Source of the DNA: Radicibacter daui | Lineage (GTDB): Bacteria; Pseudomonadota; Alphaproteobacteria; Radicibacterales; Radicibacteraceae | Direction of reading: 5' to 3' | NCBI GenBank assembly: GCA_030657355.1 | Contig: CP131056.1 | Coordinates: forward strand, 1,071,001-1,135,000 | Length of the DNA: 64,000 bases | Part shown: positions 25,216 to 34,163 of the stretch, in pieces | Layout of the letters: every line of letters starts with the position of its first letter | Numbering within the stretch: position 1 is the stretch's first letter | Notes under the pieces: generated by a model | What the model saw: the letters and a program-made list of their open reading frames with translations, nothing else | Told to the model about the DNA's origin: nothing | Database searches by the model: none | Translations under genes and position numbers: made by a program

Positions 25216-25866
25216 TCAGACCGGCAGCTTGCGGCCGAGCGGGACGGTAAGGGCGGCAAGACCTTGCTGCACACCGGCCGCCGGGCCGCCGGGATGCCGC
25301 CAGACGGCGTCGCCCAGCAGCACGAAATCGGCGCCGGAGGCGGCCAGTGCCGCCACTTCCACGAGGGCGTTGTGACCGCCGGCCACGCACGGCACCTCGA
25401 ACAGCGGCACCCACCAGCTGCAGGCCTCCACCACGCCCACGGTCTCTTCATCGCTGAAGGTGATGACGTCGGCCCCGGCTTCGCCGGCTTCCATCGCCGC
25501 ATGGCGGCTGAGCCCGGCATCGAAGCCGATGAGGATTGCCGGATTGCCGGCCCGCAGGGATTTAACGGCCTTGACCGCGCCCTGCGCCGCCCCGTCGATA
25601 TGGATACCGTCGCAGCCGCAGGAGAGCGCGACGTCGGGATGTCCGGCCACCATCATGGCCGTGCCATGGCTCTGGGCGACCGGCGTCAGCAGCATCAGCG
25701 CCTCGCGGGCGGCTGCCGGCGTCAGTGCGCTCACATCCAGCAGCAGGCTCGGCACCTCACCGCTTTCCAGTGCCTCGGAGAGCGGCCCCAGCAGGCTGGC
25801 GGCCGTGGTCTCGCCACCCAGCGGCGGCAGGGCGAGGTAAAGGCGGCAGGGAAACTCGTCATGCAT
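25216..25866 (-). CDS. Thiamine-phosphate-synthase-like (ThiE/TenI) TIM-barrel protein
   Basis: A 216-residue TIM barrel of the ThiE/TenI family. The C-terminal phosphate-binding strand-turns are recognisable: VAGGHNALVEVAALAASGADFVLLGDAVW (split about residues 165-193) and the earlier CDGIHIDG segment (about 84-91). Family members join the pyrimidine and thiazole moieties of thiamine or isomerise thiazole phosphate. Several N-terminal substrate residues are not clearly conserved, so a paralogue with another role is possible. It is the last gene of an operon with an unknown protein and an atypical flagellin, with no other thi genes nearby. Confidence 0.7.
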   Translation of the reverse strand: MHDEFPCRLYLALPPLGGETTAASLLGPLSEALESGEVPSLLLDVSALTPAAAREALMLLTPVAQSHGTAMMVAGHPDVALSCGCDGIHIDGAAQGAVKAVKSLRAGNPAILIGFDAGLSRHAAMEAGEAGADVITFSDEETVGVVEACSWWVPLFEVPCVAGGHNALVEVAALAASGADFVLLGDAVWRHPGGPAAGVQQGLAALTVPLGRKLPV

Positions 25867-25882
25867 GCTCGGGGGCTCGTCC

Positions 25883-26422
25883 TCAACTGGGGTGGGAGGC
25901 AGCGGATGATGGCAGGGGCGAAGATGGCATCGGATCGGCGGCGCCGTCTTGCTGTTTCATGCCCTGCCCATAACCGGATGCGGCGGCCGCGTCGAGCCAT
26001 TCGGCAAGCCAGCGGGCTTTCCAGTCCGGGTTGTTGCTCCGAGGCACGGGGATATGGCCTGCCGGTCGCGGGTGCAGCCGGGCGCCCGTCTGGCGGGCGA
26101 TATCGGCAAGGCTTTCAGCGGCAAGGGGGGGCAGCCGGCCGCTCTCCACCGCCACGTCACGGCATCCGGCGTGAAGTGCCGCCAGAACGCTGCCACTTTC
26201 TTCTCCCGCATCGAACAGCGCTACCAGTGGAGCGGCGAGGTCACCCGTCAGCGCCTGCCACCAGCCGGCGCCCCAGCCGGGCGGACTGACCAGCACAAGC
26301 AAAGCGGCCCCCGCGCGATGCGCGAGGGCCGCTTTTGCAAGCGCGATATCGTCAGGGCCGGTCACCAGCAGGGCCACCTGCGGCAGGGGCACCGGGGCGC
26401 CTGCCATCACGGGGCCTGCCAT
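25883..26422 (-). CDS. Hypothetical protein in the flagellin-like operon
   Basis: A 179-residue protein I do not recognise. The ATG at 26422 overlaps the stop of the upstream flagellin-like gene (TGATG), so the two are translationally coupled; a second ATG lies five codons later. The first 120 residues alternate hydrophobic strands and Ala/Gly-rich helices (VALLVTGPDD, AGAALLVLVSPPG, APLVALFDAG, ALHAGCRDVAV), reminiscent of a Rossmann-like or TIM-barrel half. After a PRSNNPDW segment, the last 40 residues are disordered, rich in Ser, Pro and Ala. There is no signal peptide. It precedes the ThiE-like gene by 16 bases and may act with it. Confidence 0.75.
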   Translation of the reverse strand: MAGPVMAGAPVPLPQVALLVTGPDDIALAKAALAHRAGAALLVLVSPPGWGAGWWQALTGDLAAPLVALFDAGEESGSVLAALHAGCRDVAVESGRLPPLAAESLADIARQTGARLHPRPAGHIPVPRSNNPDWKARWLAEWLDAAAASGYGQGMKQQDGAADPMPSSPLPSSAASHPS

Positions 26423-27219
26423 CACCCGATGAGCGACAAGAGTGCTGGCGGCAGGTTTTGCGTCTGCGCAGCATAGGCACCGGCCGGGTCGGCCAGCAGG
26501 GAAGCTTGTGCCGAGGCCGGCGGCGTGTCGAAACTGGCGCCGGCGGCATACTGGTTTTCGTTGATGCTGGCCACTTCCGCGCTGCTCTGTTCCAGCGCAG
26601 CGGAGGTGGCGTTGAGCTGGCTCAGCTGGCCGGTGACGAACTGCTGCGCCGCGCCCACCGCCTCACGCGCGGCGGTACGGCCGGCCCCGGTGGTAAGGTC
26701 GAGCGAGCCAAGGCCGAGTGCCTGGGTGGAGGCGGGGCTGAGCGTGATGGCGCTGGGCGTCGAGGCCGGGGTGGCATCGTTGGCCAGTGCAAAGGTCTGT
26801 GGACCCTTGCCTGCCAGCAGCGGTGCTCCTTCAAAACGCGTGTCGCCGGCAATGCGGTCGATCTCGTCCAGCCGGGCGTTCAGCGTCTCGCGCTCTTCAT
26901 CGCTGGGCGCGGAGCCGTTGCCGCCTTCATCCAGCAGGTCGCCGATCTGGCTCAGCACGCTGCCGATATCGGCAAGCCCGTCGCTGGCGGATTGCACCAG
27001 CGAGCTGCCGAAGGAAAGCGCGCGCTGGCCACGGGCCGCACCGCTGTCGCCACGGTTGTTGCTGACGGAGACATTGGAGGCGCTGTCACCGGCACGCGGC
27101 GCGCGCGCAATTTGCGCTGCGGTAAGAGTCGCGCTGCCGGGAGTGGAGGTCGTTGCGGTCAGGCTTGCCTGTTGCGCAGAGCGCAAGGCAGAGCCATTGC
27201 TGCCGATACTGTCAACCAT
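26422..27219 (-). CDS. Atypical flagellin-like protein
   Basis: A 265-residue protein with flagellin D0/D1-like regions. About residues 72-140 read like the N-terminal coiled D1 helix and following hairpin (LVQSASDGLADIGSVLSQIGDLL, then ETLNARLDEIDRIAGDTRFEGAPLL), and about 185-235 like the C-terminal D1 helix (AREAVGAAQQFVTGQLSQLNATSAALEQ). The terminal D0 helices are degenerate: the first 65 residues are Ser/Ala/Thr-rich, and the C-terminus lacks the usual LL/LLR ending. No other flagellar gene is near. It leads a three-gene operon. It could be a minor filament component, a length or hook-junction protein, or a secreted derivative. Confidence 0.72.
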   Translation of the reverse strand: MVDSIGSNGSALRSAQQASLTATTSTPGSATLTAAQIARAPRAGDSASNVSVSNNRGDSGAARGQRALSFGSSLVQSASDGLADIGSVLSQIGDLLDEGGNGSAPSDEERETLNARLDEIDRIAGDTRFEGAPLLAGKGPQTFALANDATPASTPSAITLSPASTQALGLGSLDLTTGAGRTAAREAVGAAQQFVTGQLSQLNATSAALEQSSAEVASINENQYAAGASFDTPPASAQASLLADPAGAYAAQTQNLPPALLSLIG

Positions 27220-27392
27220 AATGCCTGGTACCCCTAATCCTGGTTATGTCGCGCATCCTGCGGACGTCAGGCTGTTCTCATATTTAACGCAAATTATAGG
27301 AAAAGCTGGCGGCCGAAAAAAGGGGAAGCTGGGGCAGCTGTAAGGCGCCCGGCAGAAAGGCTGCGATATCCGGGGCTTAGCGGCGGCGCACG

Positions 27393-27417
27393 GGGTGCAT
27401 GATTTTGCACTGCACCC
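27393..27417. other. Hairpin in the intergenic region after the DUF72 gene
   Basis: GGGTGCA and TGCACCC form a perfect 7-bp stem with an 11-base loop. It lies about 80 bases beyond the DUF72 stop (minus strand), with no T-tract, so terminator function is doubtful. Confidence 0.35.
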
Positions 27418-27497
27418 TCACGGGGGCCTGTTTGCAGGTCTGGTGCGGCATTTTGGCCCGACGCGGCGGCACTGATTCCGGGCGCCGGGCCGGTGCC

Positions 27498-28292
27498 TTA
27501 TCCCGCCCGCTCGATGAGCGCCATGGCCGCGGCCGGGTTCTTCACCTTGTGACCGCTGATCACGTAACAATAAACATCGCGCGGCGCCTTTTCCGGCTTG
27601 CCGGCGACGGCGGTCTCCAGCCCGTCCGGCAAGCCGCCCGCGGCCCACTCCTTTGCCCGGGCCGCCCACAGGTCCAGCGCCTTGTCGCTGTAGCCCTTCT
27701 CGTTCTCCTCGCTGGTGCCCATCAGGCGGGCATAGACGAAGGGGGCGGTCACATCGGCGATCTGCGGATATTCGCTGTCGGCTGCCATCACGATGGCAAC
27801 ACCGGCTTCGCGCACCATGGCGATGAAATCCGGCGAGCGGAAACTTTCATGCCGCACTTCCACCGCATGGCGGATGGTCCGGCCCTCAACGCTTTTGGGC
27901 AGCAGCTTCAAAAACGCGCCGAAATCCTCAGGATCGAACTTCTTGGTGCCCATGAACTGCCAGTTGATGGGGCCGAGCTTATCTTTCAGCTCCAGAAGGC
28001 CGCTGGCGAAGAAGCGCTCGATGCTCTCCCCGGCTTCCGCCAGCACACGCCGGTTGGTCGAAAAGCGCGGGGCCTTGAGGGAGAAGACAAAATCCTCCGG
28101 CGTCTCATCATGCCATTTGGCAAAGCTCTCCGGCTTTTGCGAGCCGTAATAGGTGCCGTTGACCTCGATGGAGGTGAGCTTGCCGGCCGCATATTCCAGC
28201 TCACGTTTCTGGGCGAGCTTTTCCGGATAAAACGCCCCGCGCCAGGGCTCGAAAGTCCAGCCGCCAATACCGAAACGAATGCGTCCGCTCAT
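27498..28292 (-). CDS. DUF72 family TIM-barrel protein (YecE-like)
   Basis: A 264-residue DUF72 protein. The ATG at 28292 (MSGRIRFGIGGWTFEPW) has a strong GGGGAGACGGGG site, while an in-frame codon at 28340 does not. The family blocks are IRFGIGGWTF near the N-terminus, FYPEKLAQKRELEYAAG, SIEVNGTYYG (about 44-53), FSLKAPRFST and the AVEVRHESF strand (about 160). DUF72 proteins are TIM barrels, often near genes for DNA repair or metal-cluster proteins, without a proven reaction. It is divergent from the DUF2000 gene with 224 bases between. Confidence 0.92.
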   Translation of the reverse strand: MSGRIRFGIGGWTFEPWRGAFYPEKLAQKRELEYAAGKLTSIEVNGTYYGSQKPESFAKWHDETPEDFVFSLKAPRFSTNRRVLAEAGESIERFFASGLLELKDKLGPINWQFMGTKKFDPEDFGAFLKLLPKSVEGRTIRHAVEVRHESFRSPDFIAMVREAGVAIVMAADSEYPQIADVTAPFVYARLMGTSEENEKGYSDKALDLWAARAKEWAAGGLPDGLETAVAGKPEKAPRDVYCYVISGHKVKNPAAAMALIERAG

Positions 28293-28516
28293 CCCCGTCT
28301 CCCCGTTATTTGTCCCCGGCATACCGGAACATTCTGGCAACGGAGCTTACAGCCAGTCGGGGCCGCAGGACACCCGCTTCTTGTGGGCCGGCTCGTGAAG
28401 ATGGCCACAGTCGGGTGCGGGGGCTTGCCCTTGCAACAGGGTTCAATACCGGCCGGGCGCCGCCATGCGAGGAAGAAGGCACATCAGCCTCCGTGAGGAA
28501 AACAAGGAAAGCGGCC

Positions 28517-28984
28517 ATGTTTGATGAGAATGTCCCCCCGGTTGCCGAGGCAGCCGAAGCCTCCCTGCCCGGGAGCGCCGAGGCGCAGCGCTGCGTTATC
28601 CTTGTCGATGCCGCCCTGCCGCCGGGCCGTGCGGCCAATGCCGCGGCGGTCATCGCGCTCACCCTTGGCCAGCGCCATCCGGAGCTGGTGGGGCCGGAGC
28701 TGGTGGATGCCAGCGGCATGGCCCATCCCGGCCTTATCCCCATCGGCATCACCATTCTGGCAGCAACGCCAGAGGAGATGGCTGCCGCGCGTGACAAGGC
28801 ACTGGGGCGCGGGCTGGATGTGGTGGCCTTTCCGGTCGAGGGCCAGCAGACCACCGATTATGCGGCTTTCCGCGCGGCCGTCTCCTGGGTGGAAACGGCG
28901 GCTCTTACCTTTGTCGGCATCGGTCTTTACGGGCCCCGCAAGGCGGTGGGGCGGGTGGTCGGGCGCTTTGGGCTATTTGCCTGA
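28517..28984 (+). CDS. DUF2000 family protein
   Basis: A 155-residue DUF2000 protein (peptidyl-tRNA-hydrolase-2-like fold). The ATG at 28517 follows AAGGAAAG. Recognisable parts are RCVILVDAALPPGRAANAAAVIALTLG (about 25-51), the MAHPGLIPIGITIL block (about 75-88) and the C-terminal VGIGLYGPRKAVGRVVG. The family's reaction is not established. It is convergent with an AraC regulator only nine bases beyond its stop; AraC/DUF2000 pairs recur in proteobacteria, suggesting that the regulator acts on this gene. Confidence 0.88.
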   Translation: MFDENVPPVAEAAEASLPGSAEAQRCVILVDAALPPGRAANAAAVIALTLGQRHPELVGPELVDASGMAHPGLIPIGITILAATPEEMAAARDKALGRGLDVVAFPVEGQQTTDYAAFRAAVSWVETAALTFVGIGLYGPRKAVGRVVGRFGLFA

Positions 28985-28993
28985 GGCCCGGTT

Positions 28994-29830
28994 TTAGCGG
29001 GCGACGGCCGCCTGATAGGCGCCCGGGGTTACTGCCATCTGGCGAAAGAAGCTGCGCGTCATATGGGCCTGATCGGCAAAGCCGCAGGCTGCCGCCACCT
29101 CGGCCAGCGGCTCGCCCAGCCGGATAAGGCGCGCGGCATGGCGCACACGGGTCTGGCGCTGGAAGGTGTGCGGGGTGATGCCCTCGCTCTTTTCAAAAGC
29201 GCGGTAAATCCGGTAGGGCGGCAGGCCGCTGGCAGCGGCAAGGTCGGCAAGACTGACCTTGCCGGCAAGTGTTTCTTCCAGATAGTCCCGTGCCCGTTTT
29301 ACCGCGAGCGCCTCGCCGGTTGTCCGCTGCCGGCTTTCATCCGGTACGGCGGCATCGCGCATATGCCGCTCCCCCAGCCGCTGCGACAGGTCGAGGAAGT
29401 GCTGGTCGCGCGCCAGCGGCTCCAGCCCCTGTTCGCTCATCAGATGCATGTCGAGGAAGAGCCGGTTGAGCCCTGCATCGCGGATGACCGGGCCCTTCAG
29501 CGAACTGGTGCCGCGCGGGCTGCCACCGAGCGGGCGCCGCAGGGCTTCCACATCGATATAGAGCGTGCGCTGGCTCCAGCCGCTGCCATCCACCGGCTCG
29601 CCGGCATGCGGCGCATCGGCGTCGATGGCGTAGAGGTCACCCTTGCGGGCGATGAAATCATGGCCCGGCATGCGGATATGGATGGCGCCTTCAGTGATGA
29701 GGGCAAGGCAGGCCGTCTCATGCACGTGGAAATCATAGACATAGTCGGCGAACTGCCCTTTCAGTAGTTCGGCATCCAGATCGTCCGATCGCCAGAAGGC
29801 GGTCTGAGCGCGGTGATTGCGCCGTGCCAT
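28994..29830 (-). CDS. AraC-family transcriptional regulator
   Basis: A 278-residue AraC regulator. The N-terminal cupin sensor covers about residues 25-100 (YDFHVHETACLALITEGAIHI, then GDLYAIDADAPHAGEP). The C-terminal double HTH spans about 180-275, with SLADLAAASGLPPYRIYRAFEKSEGITPHTFQ as first and EVAAACGFADQAHMTRSFFRQMAVTPGAYQ as second unit. Both are intact. It converges with the DUF2000 gene and lies 76 bases upstream of the stop-side of the MFS gene at 29906, which points the same way. Effector unknown. Confidence 0.93.
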   Translation of the reverse strand: MARRNHRAQTAFWRSDDLDAELLKGQFADYVYDFHVHETACLALITEGAIHIRMPGHDFIARKGDLYAIDADAPHAGEPVDGSGWSQRTLYIDVEALRRPLGGSPRGTSSLKGPVIRDAGLNRLFLDMHLMSEQGLEPLARDQHFLDLSQRLGERHMRDAAVPDESRQRTTGEALAVKRARDYLEETLAGKVSLADLAAASGLPPYRIYRAFEKSEGITPHTFQRQTRVRHAARLIRLGEPLAEVAAACGFADQAHMTRSFFRQMAVTPGAYQAAVAR

Positions 29831-29905
29831 GGCCTGCAGCCGGTTTCCTGATGGTCAAAAAGGGGGCCAGTATAGCGCGTCACCGGCATCCTTGTACGGC
29901 CAGGC

Positions 29906-31153
29906 TCACATGAGGCTCTTCGGCCGGCGCGCCGCCATGACGAGCGCGAAGGCGGCGAGGCAGCAGAGCATGCCGGCCAGAAAGACAGCCCGATAACCGA
30001 AAGGCCCGGCGATCAGCCCCGCCGCCGGCCCGGTGATCGCTAGCGCAAGATCGAAAAAACCGATGAAGCCGCCGATGGCGATGCCGCGATTTTCCGGCGT
30101 GACCCGCTTCATCGCCTCCACCCCCATGGCCGGGAACATCAGCGAAAAACCGACGCCGGTCAGGGTCGCGCCCACCAGGGCAAGGCTGGCCGTCGGGGCG
30201 CCCCAGAGCAGCAACTGCCCCACCGCCTCGGCGATGAGAGAGAGGGCGCCAACCCCCATGCCGCCGATGCGGTCCGGCAGATGGGCAAAACAGATGCGGA
30301 TGAGGATATAGCCTGCCCCGAAGGCGGTCATCGCGAGCCCGGCGCCGGTCCAGCCTTCCGCCTCGTAATAAAGCGCGATGAAGGCGGCCATGGCGGCAAA
30401 GGGTGCGCTGGCAAGCGCAATGGCGAGCCCGTGCCGCCAGATCATGCCGATCACCCTGTAAAAGGGCGCGCGCCTTGCACCGTTGGTGGCAAAATTCGCC
30501 GCGGGAAGCAGCAGGGCCAGCGCAAGGCCGGCAAGCGGCAGCAGGATGGTGGCAATGGCAACGCCGGTAAAACGGGCGGTCTCCAGCAGCCACAGGCCAA
30601 ACGGGGCACCGAGGCCGAAGGCGGCATAAAGCGCGATACCCTGCCAGGCAATCACCTTGCCGGTGTGGCGGCTGCCGGCCCGCGCCATGCCCCAGGTCAC
30701 GGCCCCGGTCAGGAACAGGCTTTCCGCAAAGCCCATCGCCACCCGCCCGGCCAGCAGCAGGCCAAGGCTGAACCAGGTTTGGGTAATAAAGGCGGATGCG
30801 AGATAGGCGAGCCCGGCAAGGCTGGCGACCGGCAGGCCGATCAGCACTGTCGGGCGCGGCCCGCGCACATCGCTGGTGACCCCGGCGAGCTGGCGGGTCA
30901 GCACCGTCACCAGCGACTGCAGGCCGATAACGAGGCCGGCCATGGTGGTGCTGAAGCCCAGTTCTTCATGCACCCGCGCCGCCAGCACCGGCAGCGGAAC
31001 GGCGATGGCCAGAAATCCGGTAAAGATCACGATGCAGAGCGGCAGGATCGCCCACACCAGATTGCTGACAGTGCCCTCTTCGGGACCGCCGGGAGTGGTG
31101 GCCGGGGCCGGGGTTGGTGAAGGTGAAGGTGAAGGGGCTGTCGTTACCGTCAT
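29906..31153 (-). CDS. MFS transporter (YhhS/YfcJ-like)
   Basis: A 415-residue MFS protein with twelve predicted helices. The start at 31153 (MTVTTAPSPSPS) has a GGGA site ten bases upstream; ATG at 31162 is an alternative with too short a spacing. A Pro/Ser/Thr-rich cytoplasmic leader of about 25 residues precedes TM1. The loop between TM2 and TM3 is LAGVTSDVRGPRPTV, the MFS motif A region, and GRVAMGFAESLFLTG lies in TM4-5. The overall pattern fits the YhhS/YfcJ subgroup (arabinose or drug efflux types). Substrate unknown. The gene stands alone between AraC and the CorC-like gene. Confidence 0.9.
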   Translation of the reverse strand: MTVTTAPSPSPSPTPAPATTPGGPEEGTVSNLVWAILPLCIVIFTGFLAIAVPLPVLAARVHEELGFSTTMAGLVIGLQSLVTVLTRQLAGVTSDVRGPRPTVLIGLPVASLAGLAYLASAFITQTWFSLGLLLAGRVAMGFAESLFLTGAVTWGMARAGSRHTGKVIAWQGIALYAAFGLGAPFGLWLLETARFTGVAIATILLPLAGLALALLLPAANFATNGARRAPFYRVIGMIWRHGLAIALASAPFAAMAAFIALYYEAEGWTGAGLAMTAFGAGYILIRICFAHLPDRIGGMGVGALSLIAEAVGQLLLWGAPTASLALVGATLTGVGFSLMFPAMGVEAMKRVTPENRGIAIGGFIGFFDLALAITGPAAGLIAGPFGYRAVFLAGMLCCLAAFALVMAARRPKSLM

Positions 31154-31445
31154 CGGGAGCATTTCCCTTCGCGCAAAAGCAGCTTGCCATCGGGGCAACC
31201 GGGCCGGGAGGCGGTTTTGCGTTGGCTGACGTTAACGCTTACGGCCGGCCCGCGACGCTTGTTGCCGAAGGCCACGTCCGCAGTCGGGAATGGGGCCTGA
31301 TTAACGGCCCCTTGCCGGAGCGTCAACTACCCCCGAGGATGGGCCGGGCACAGCCCTGTCCTTGCCTTTGCCGGCGGCCAACCCCATATGCCGGGGCTTG
31401 TCTGGCTGGCAGGCATTTTTTCAAGAGGAGCCGTTTCGGACCCCC

Positions 31446-32750
31446 ATGTTTCTGACATCCCTTGCCGTCGTGCTTGTCCTCGTGCTGCTCAACGGCGTTT
31501 TTGCCATGTCCGAAATGGCTGTCGTCTCTGCCCGCCGGGCCCGTCTCGGCGCTGCCGCCAAACAGGGTAACAAGGGGGCGGAAGCCGCCCTTGCGCTGGC
31601 CGACGAGCCGACGCGCTTCCTCTCCGCCGTGCAGACCGGCATCACCCTCATCGGCATTCTGGCCGGTGCTTATGGCGAAGCGTCGCTGTCGGGCGAGCTT
31701 GATGGCCTGCTGGCCGGGGTGCCGCTCATCGCCCCCTATGCCCGGCCGCTTTCCACCGCACTTGTCGTCATCCTTATCACCTATCTTTCCCTGGTGGTCG
31801 GCGAACTGGTGCCCAAGCGCCTTGCGCTGCTTTATCCGGAGGCGATTGCCGCCCGTGTGGCGCGCCCGCTCTCGCTCATGGCGCGTATTATGGCGCCGGC
31901 CGTGCACCTGCTCGCGCTTTCCACCGGCGGCGTGCTGCGCCTGCTCGGCCTCGGCAACGGCCGCCGGCAGGAGATGACGCAGGAAGAGGTGGAGACGGTG
32001 ATTGCCGAGGGCACCTCCGCCGGCCTGATCGAACCGGCGGAGCGGGAGATGATGTCCGGCATCATGCGCCTTGGCGATCGCCCGGTGCGGGTGGCGATGA
32101 CGCCGCGCCACGAGGTTTCCTGGATTTCGCTGGCCGACGAAGACAGCCAGCTGCGCGCCGAGATTGCCGGCTGCCCCTATTCGCGCATGGTCGTTGTCCG
32201 TAATGACGATCTCGATACCCCGCTGGGCGTCCTGCACAAAAAAAGCGTGCTCGAAGCTCTGCTGGCCGACCCGCAGAAGGCACAGCAGCCGCTGGCGCTG
32301 GAGACGCTTGTCGAGGTGCCGCTCTTCATTCCCGAGACGGCTTCCGTGCTCTCCACGCTGGAGCTCTTCAAGAAAACCACCGTGCACATGGCCTTTGTTG
32401 TCGATGAATTCGGCACTTTCCTGGGCGTGGTGACGACGGCGGACCTTCTGGAGATGATCGCCGGCGATTTTCCTGAGGCGCATGACACGGTGGAACCCGG
32501 CATCGTTCCCCAGGAGGATGGCAGTTTCCTCATCGAGGGCAGCAGCGATATCGAGGATGTCTCCCGCCGCATCGGCCACCGTTTTGCCGAGGCGCGCGGC
32601 TTCCATACCGCCGCCGGCCTCGTGCTCGACCGGCTTGGCCGCCTGCCGCAGCCGGGCACAGAGCTGATGGTGGAAGGCTGGCGCATCACGGTGCTTGAAA
32701 TGGAAGGGCGGCGCATCAGCCGGCTGCGTCTGTTGCGGGCAGAGCGTTGA
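31446..32750 (+). CDS. HlyC/CorC family transporter (CNNM-CBS-CorC)
   Basis: A 434-residue inner-membrane protein. The DUF21/CNNM domain covers about 1-195 with three to four hydrophobic helices and the MSEMAVVSARRARL and VGELVPKRLAL segments typical of the family. Two CBS domains occupy about 215-340 (MTPRHEVSWISL, then VEVPLFIPETASVLSTLELF). The C-terminal CorC_HlyC domain spans about 350-434 (GSFLIEGSSDIEDVSRRIG). CNNM/CorC proteins export Mg or Co ions, gated by nucleotide binding at the CBS pair. The start is ATG at 31446, with an AGAGGAG site somewhat far upstream. It is monocistronic. Confidence 0.93.
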   Translation: MFLTSLAVVLVLVLLNGVFAMSEMAVVSARRARLGAAAKQGNKGAEAALALADEPTRFLSAVQTGITLIGILAGAYGEASLSGELDGLLAGVPLIAPYARPLSTALVVILITYLSLVVGELVPKRLALLYPEAIAARVARPLSLMARIMAPAVHLLALSTGGVLRLLGLGNGRRQEMTQEEVETVIAEGTSAGLIEPAEREMMSGIMRLGDRPVRVAMTPRHEVSWISLADEDSQLRAEIAGCPYSRMVVVRNDDLDTPLGVLHKKSVLEALLADPQKAQQPLALETLVEVPLFIPETASVLSTLELFKKTTVHMAFVVDEFGTFLGVVTTADLLEMIAGDFPEAHDTVEPGIVPQEDGSFLIEGSSDIEDVSRRIGHRFAEARGFHTAAGLVLDRLGRLPQPGTELMVEGWRITVLEMEGRRISRLRLLRAER

Positions 32751-32924
32751 ATATCCGGGTGTTCTTTTACTGCTGCGGCAACATCAAAAGGCTGTGAGCA
32801 GGCAGCACGACTGTTGATTGCTTCATTGCCGTGCGGGCCGCAGCCGTTCATCTTGCGATGTAGCCATCGTCATTTTTGCTCCATTTGGACCGTTCCCCGC
32901 CCCGTCTTCCGAGCTTTTCCCCTC

Positions 32925-34085
32925 ATGTCTCAGACTGTCGAATTCCAGGCTGGAGAGCTCATCTACCGCCAGGGCGAGGCGCCGGAGCCGCTGGTCGCCT
33001 ATGTCATCATCTCCGGCGCGGTCGAGGTTTCCCTGGAGGTGCCGGGGGCACCCTCCCGCGTACTCGCCCAGCTGGGGGAGGGCGATATCGTCGGTGAGCT
33101 GTCGCTGATCGACGGCCATGTCCGCTCGGCCAATGTCGTGGCGCTGACCGATTGCCGCATGCTGCTGGTCGGCCGCCGCCAGATCCTGAACCGGCTGGAA
33201 GAGAGCGATCCCTTCGTCGTCGATATGTTCCGCACCATGGTGCGGCGCCTGCGCCTTGCTTATGGCGACGTTGGCGTCGACCAGGGGCATAGCGACTTCA
33301 TCGGCGAGCTGAGTTTCGAGCGCGATATGGAAGAGGGGCTGGAGCGCGGCGAGTTCGTGCCCTTCCTGCAGCCCATCGTCGATATGGCGACCGGCCATAC
33401 GGCCGGCTTCGAGGCGCTGGCCCGCTGGCGCCTTTCCGGCGGTGGCCTGCGCCCGCCGGCCGATTTCATTCCGCTGGCGGAGAAGACGCGGCTCATCCAG
33501 CGTATCGACATGACGGTGATGACCCAGGCGGCCTGTGCCCTGGCAGCCTCTGCCCATACCGGTTTCCTGTCCTCCAATCTTTCCGCCAGCCAGTTTTCGG
33601 ACGACCGCATCATCGACCGCGTCGCCTCTGTGCTTTCGGTGAGCGGCCTTCACCCCTCGCGCCTGCATCTGGAAGTGAATGAAAGCGCGCTCATCAGCGC
33701 CGATGCCCGCACCCGCCATATTCTTGAGGAACTGCGCGGGCTCGGTGCCTCCATTTCGCTGGATGATTTTGGCACCGGCTACAGCTCGCTCGGCTACCTG
33801 CACACCCTGCCCATCGATACGCTGAAGATCGACCAGTCCTTCGTGCGCGCCATGGAGCGCGGCGAAAAGGCACGGCGCCTCATCGCCGGCATGGTCACCA
33901 TGGCCGGCACGCTGGAAATGGATGTGGTGGTGGAGGGCGTGGAAACCGCCGAGGAATCGGCCCTTATTCGCGACATGGGCGCCACCTGGGCCCAGGGCTG
34001 GCTGCATGGCCGCCCGGCGCCGGTGGAAGAAGCGCTGTCCCGGCCAGCGCCGGCAAAACCTTCCGGCAGCACCTTCGTTTTCTGA
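32925..34085 (+). CDS. Cyclic-nucleotide-binding EAL phosphodiesterase
   Basis: A 386-residue fusion. Residues about 1-125 are a cNMP-binding (CRP-type) domain with GDIVGELSLIDGHVRSANVVALTD. The EAL domain spans about 140-385: the EAL motif is E163-A-L (FEALARW), followed by NLSASQF, the metal ligand Glu in LHLEVNES, DDFGTGYSSL, the catalytic LKIDQSFV Lys, VEGVET and QGWLHGRP. All catalytic residues are present, so c-di-GMP hydrolysis is expected. The CRP-like domain may let cAMP or cGMP tune it. No HTH or membrane segment is present. The start is ATG at 32925 without a strong ribosome site. Confidence 0.93.
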   Translation: MSQTVEFQAGELIYRQGEAPEPLVAYVIISGAVEVSLEVPGAPSRVLAQLGEGDIVGELSLIDGHVRSANVVALTDCRMLLVGRRQILNRLEESDPFVVDMFRTMVRRLRLAYGDVGVDQGHSDFIGELSFERDMEEGLERGEFVPFLQPIVDMATGHTAGFEALARWRLSGGGLRPPADFIPLAEKTRLIQRIDMTVMTQAACALAASAHTGFLSSNLSASQFSDDRIIDRVASVLSVSGLHPSRLHLEVNESALISADARTRHILEELRGLGASISLDDFGTGYSSLGYLHTLPIDTLKIDQSFVRAMERGEKARRLIAGMVTMAGTLEMDVVVEGVETAEESALIRDMGATWAQGWLHGRPAPVEEALSRPAPAKPSGSTFVF

Positions 34086-34103
34086 ACGCTGCTTTGTCCC
34101 GAC

Positions 34104-34142
34104 AAAAAGCCCGCCGCAGGGTTCGTCCGCGGCGGGCTTTTT
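34104..34142. terminator. Bidirectional terminator after the EAL gene
   Basis: AAAAAGCCCGCCGC and GCGGCGGGCTTTTT form a perfect 14-bp stem with T- and A-runs on both sides, between the convergent EAL and M20 genes. Confidence 0.93.
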
Positions 34143-34163
34143 GTTTGTCGTGACGTCGCGGGC

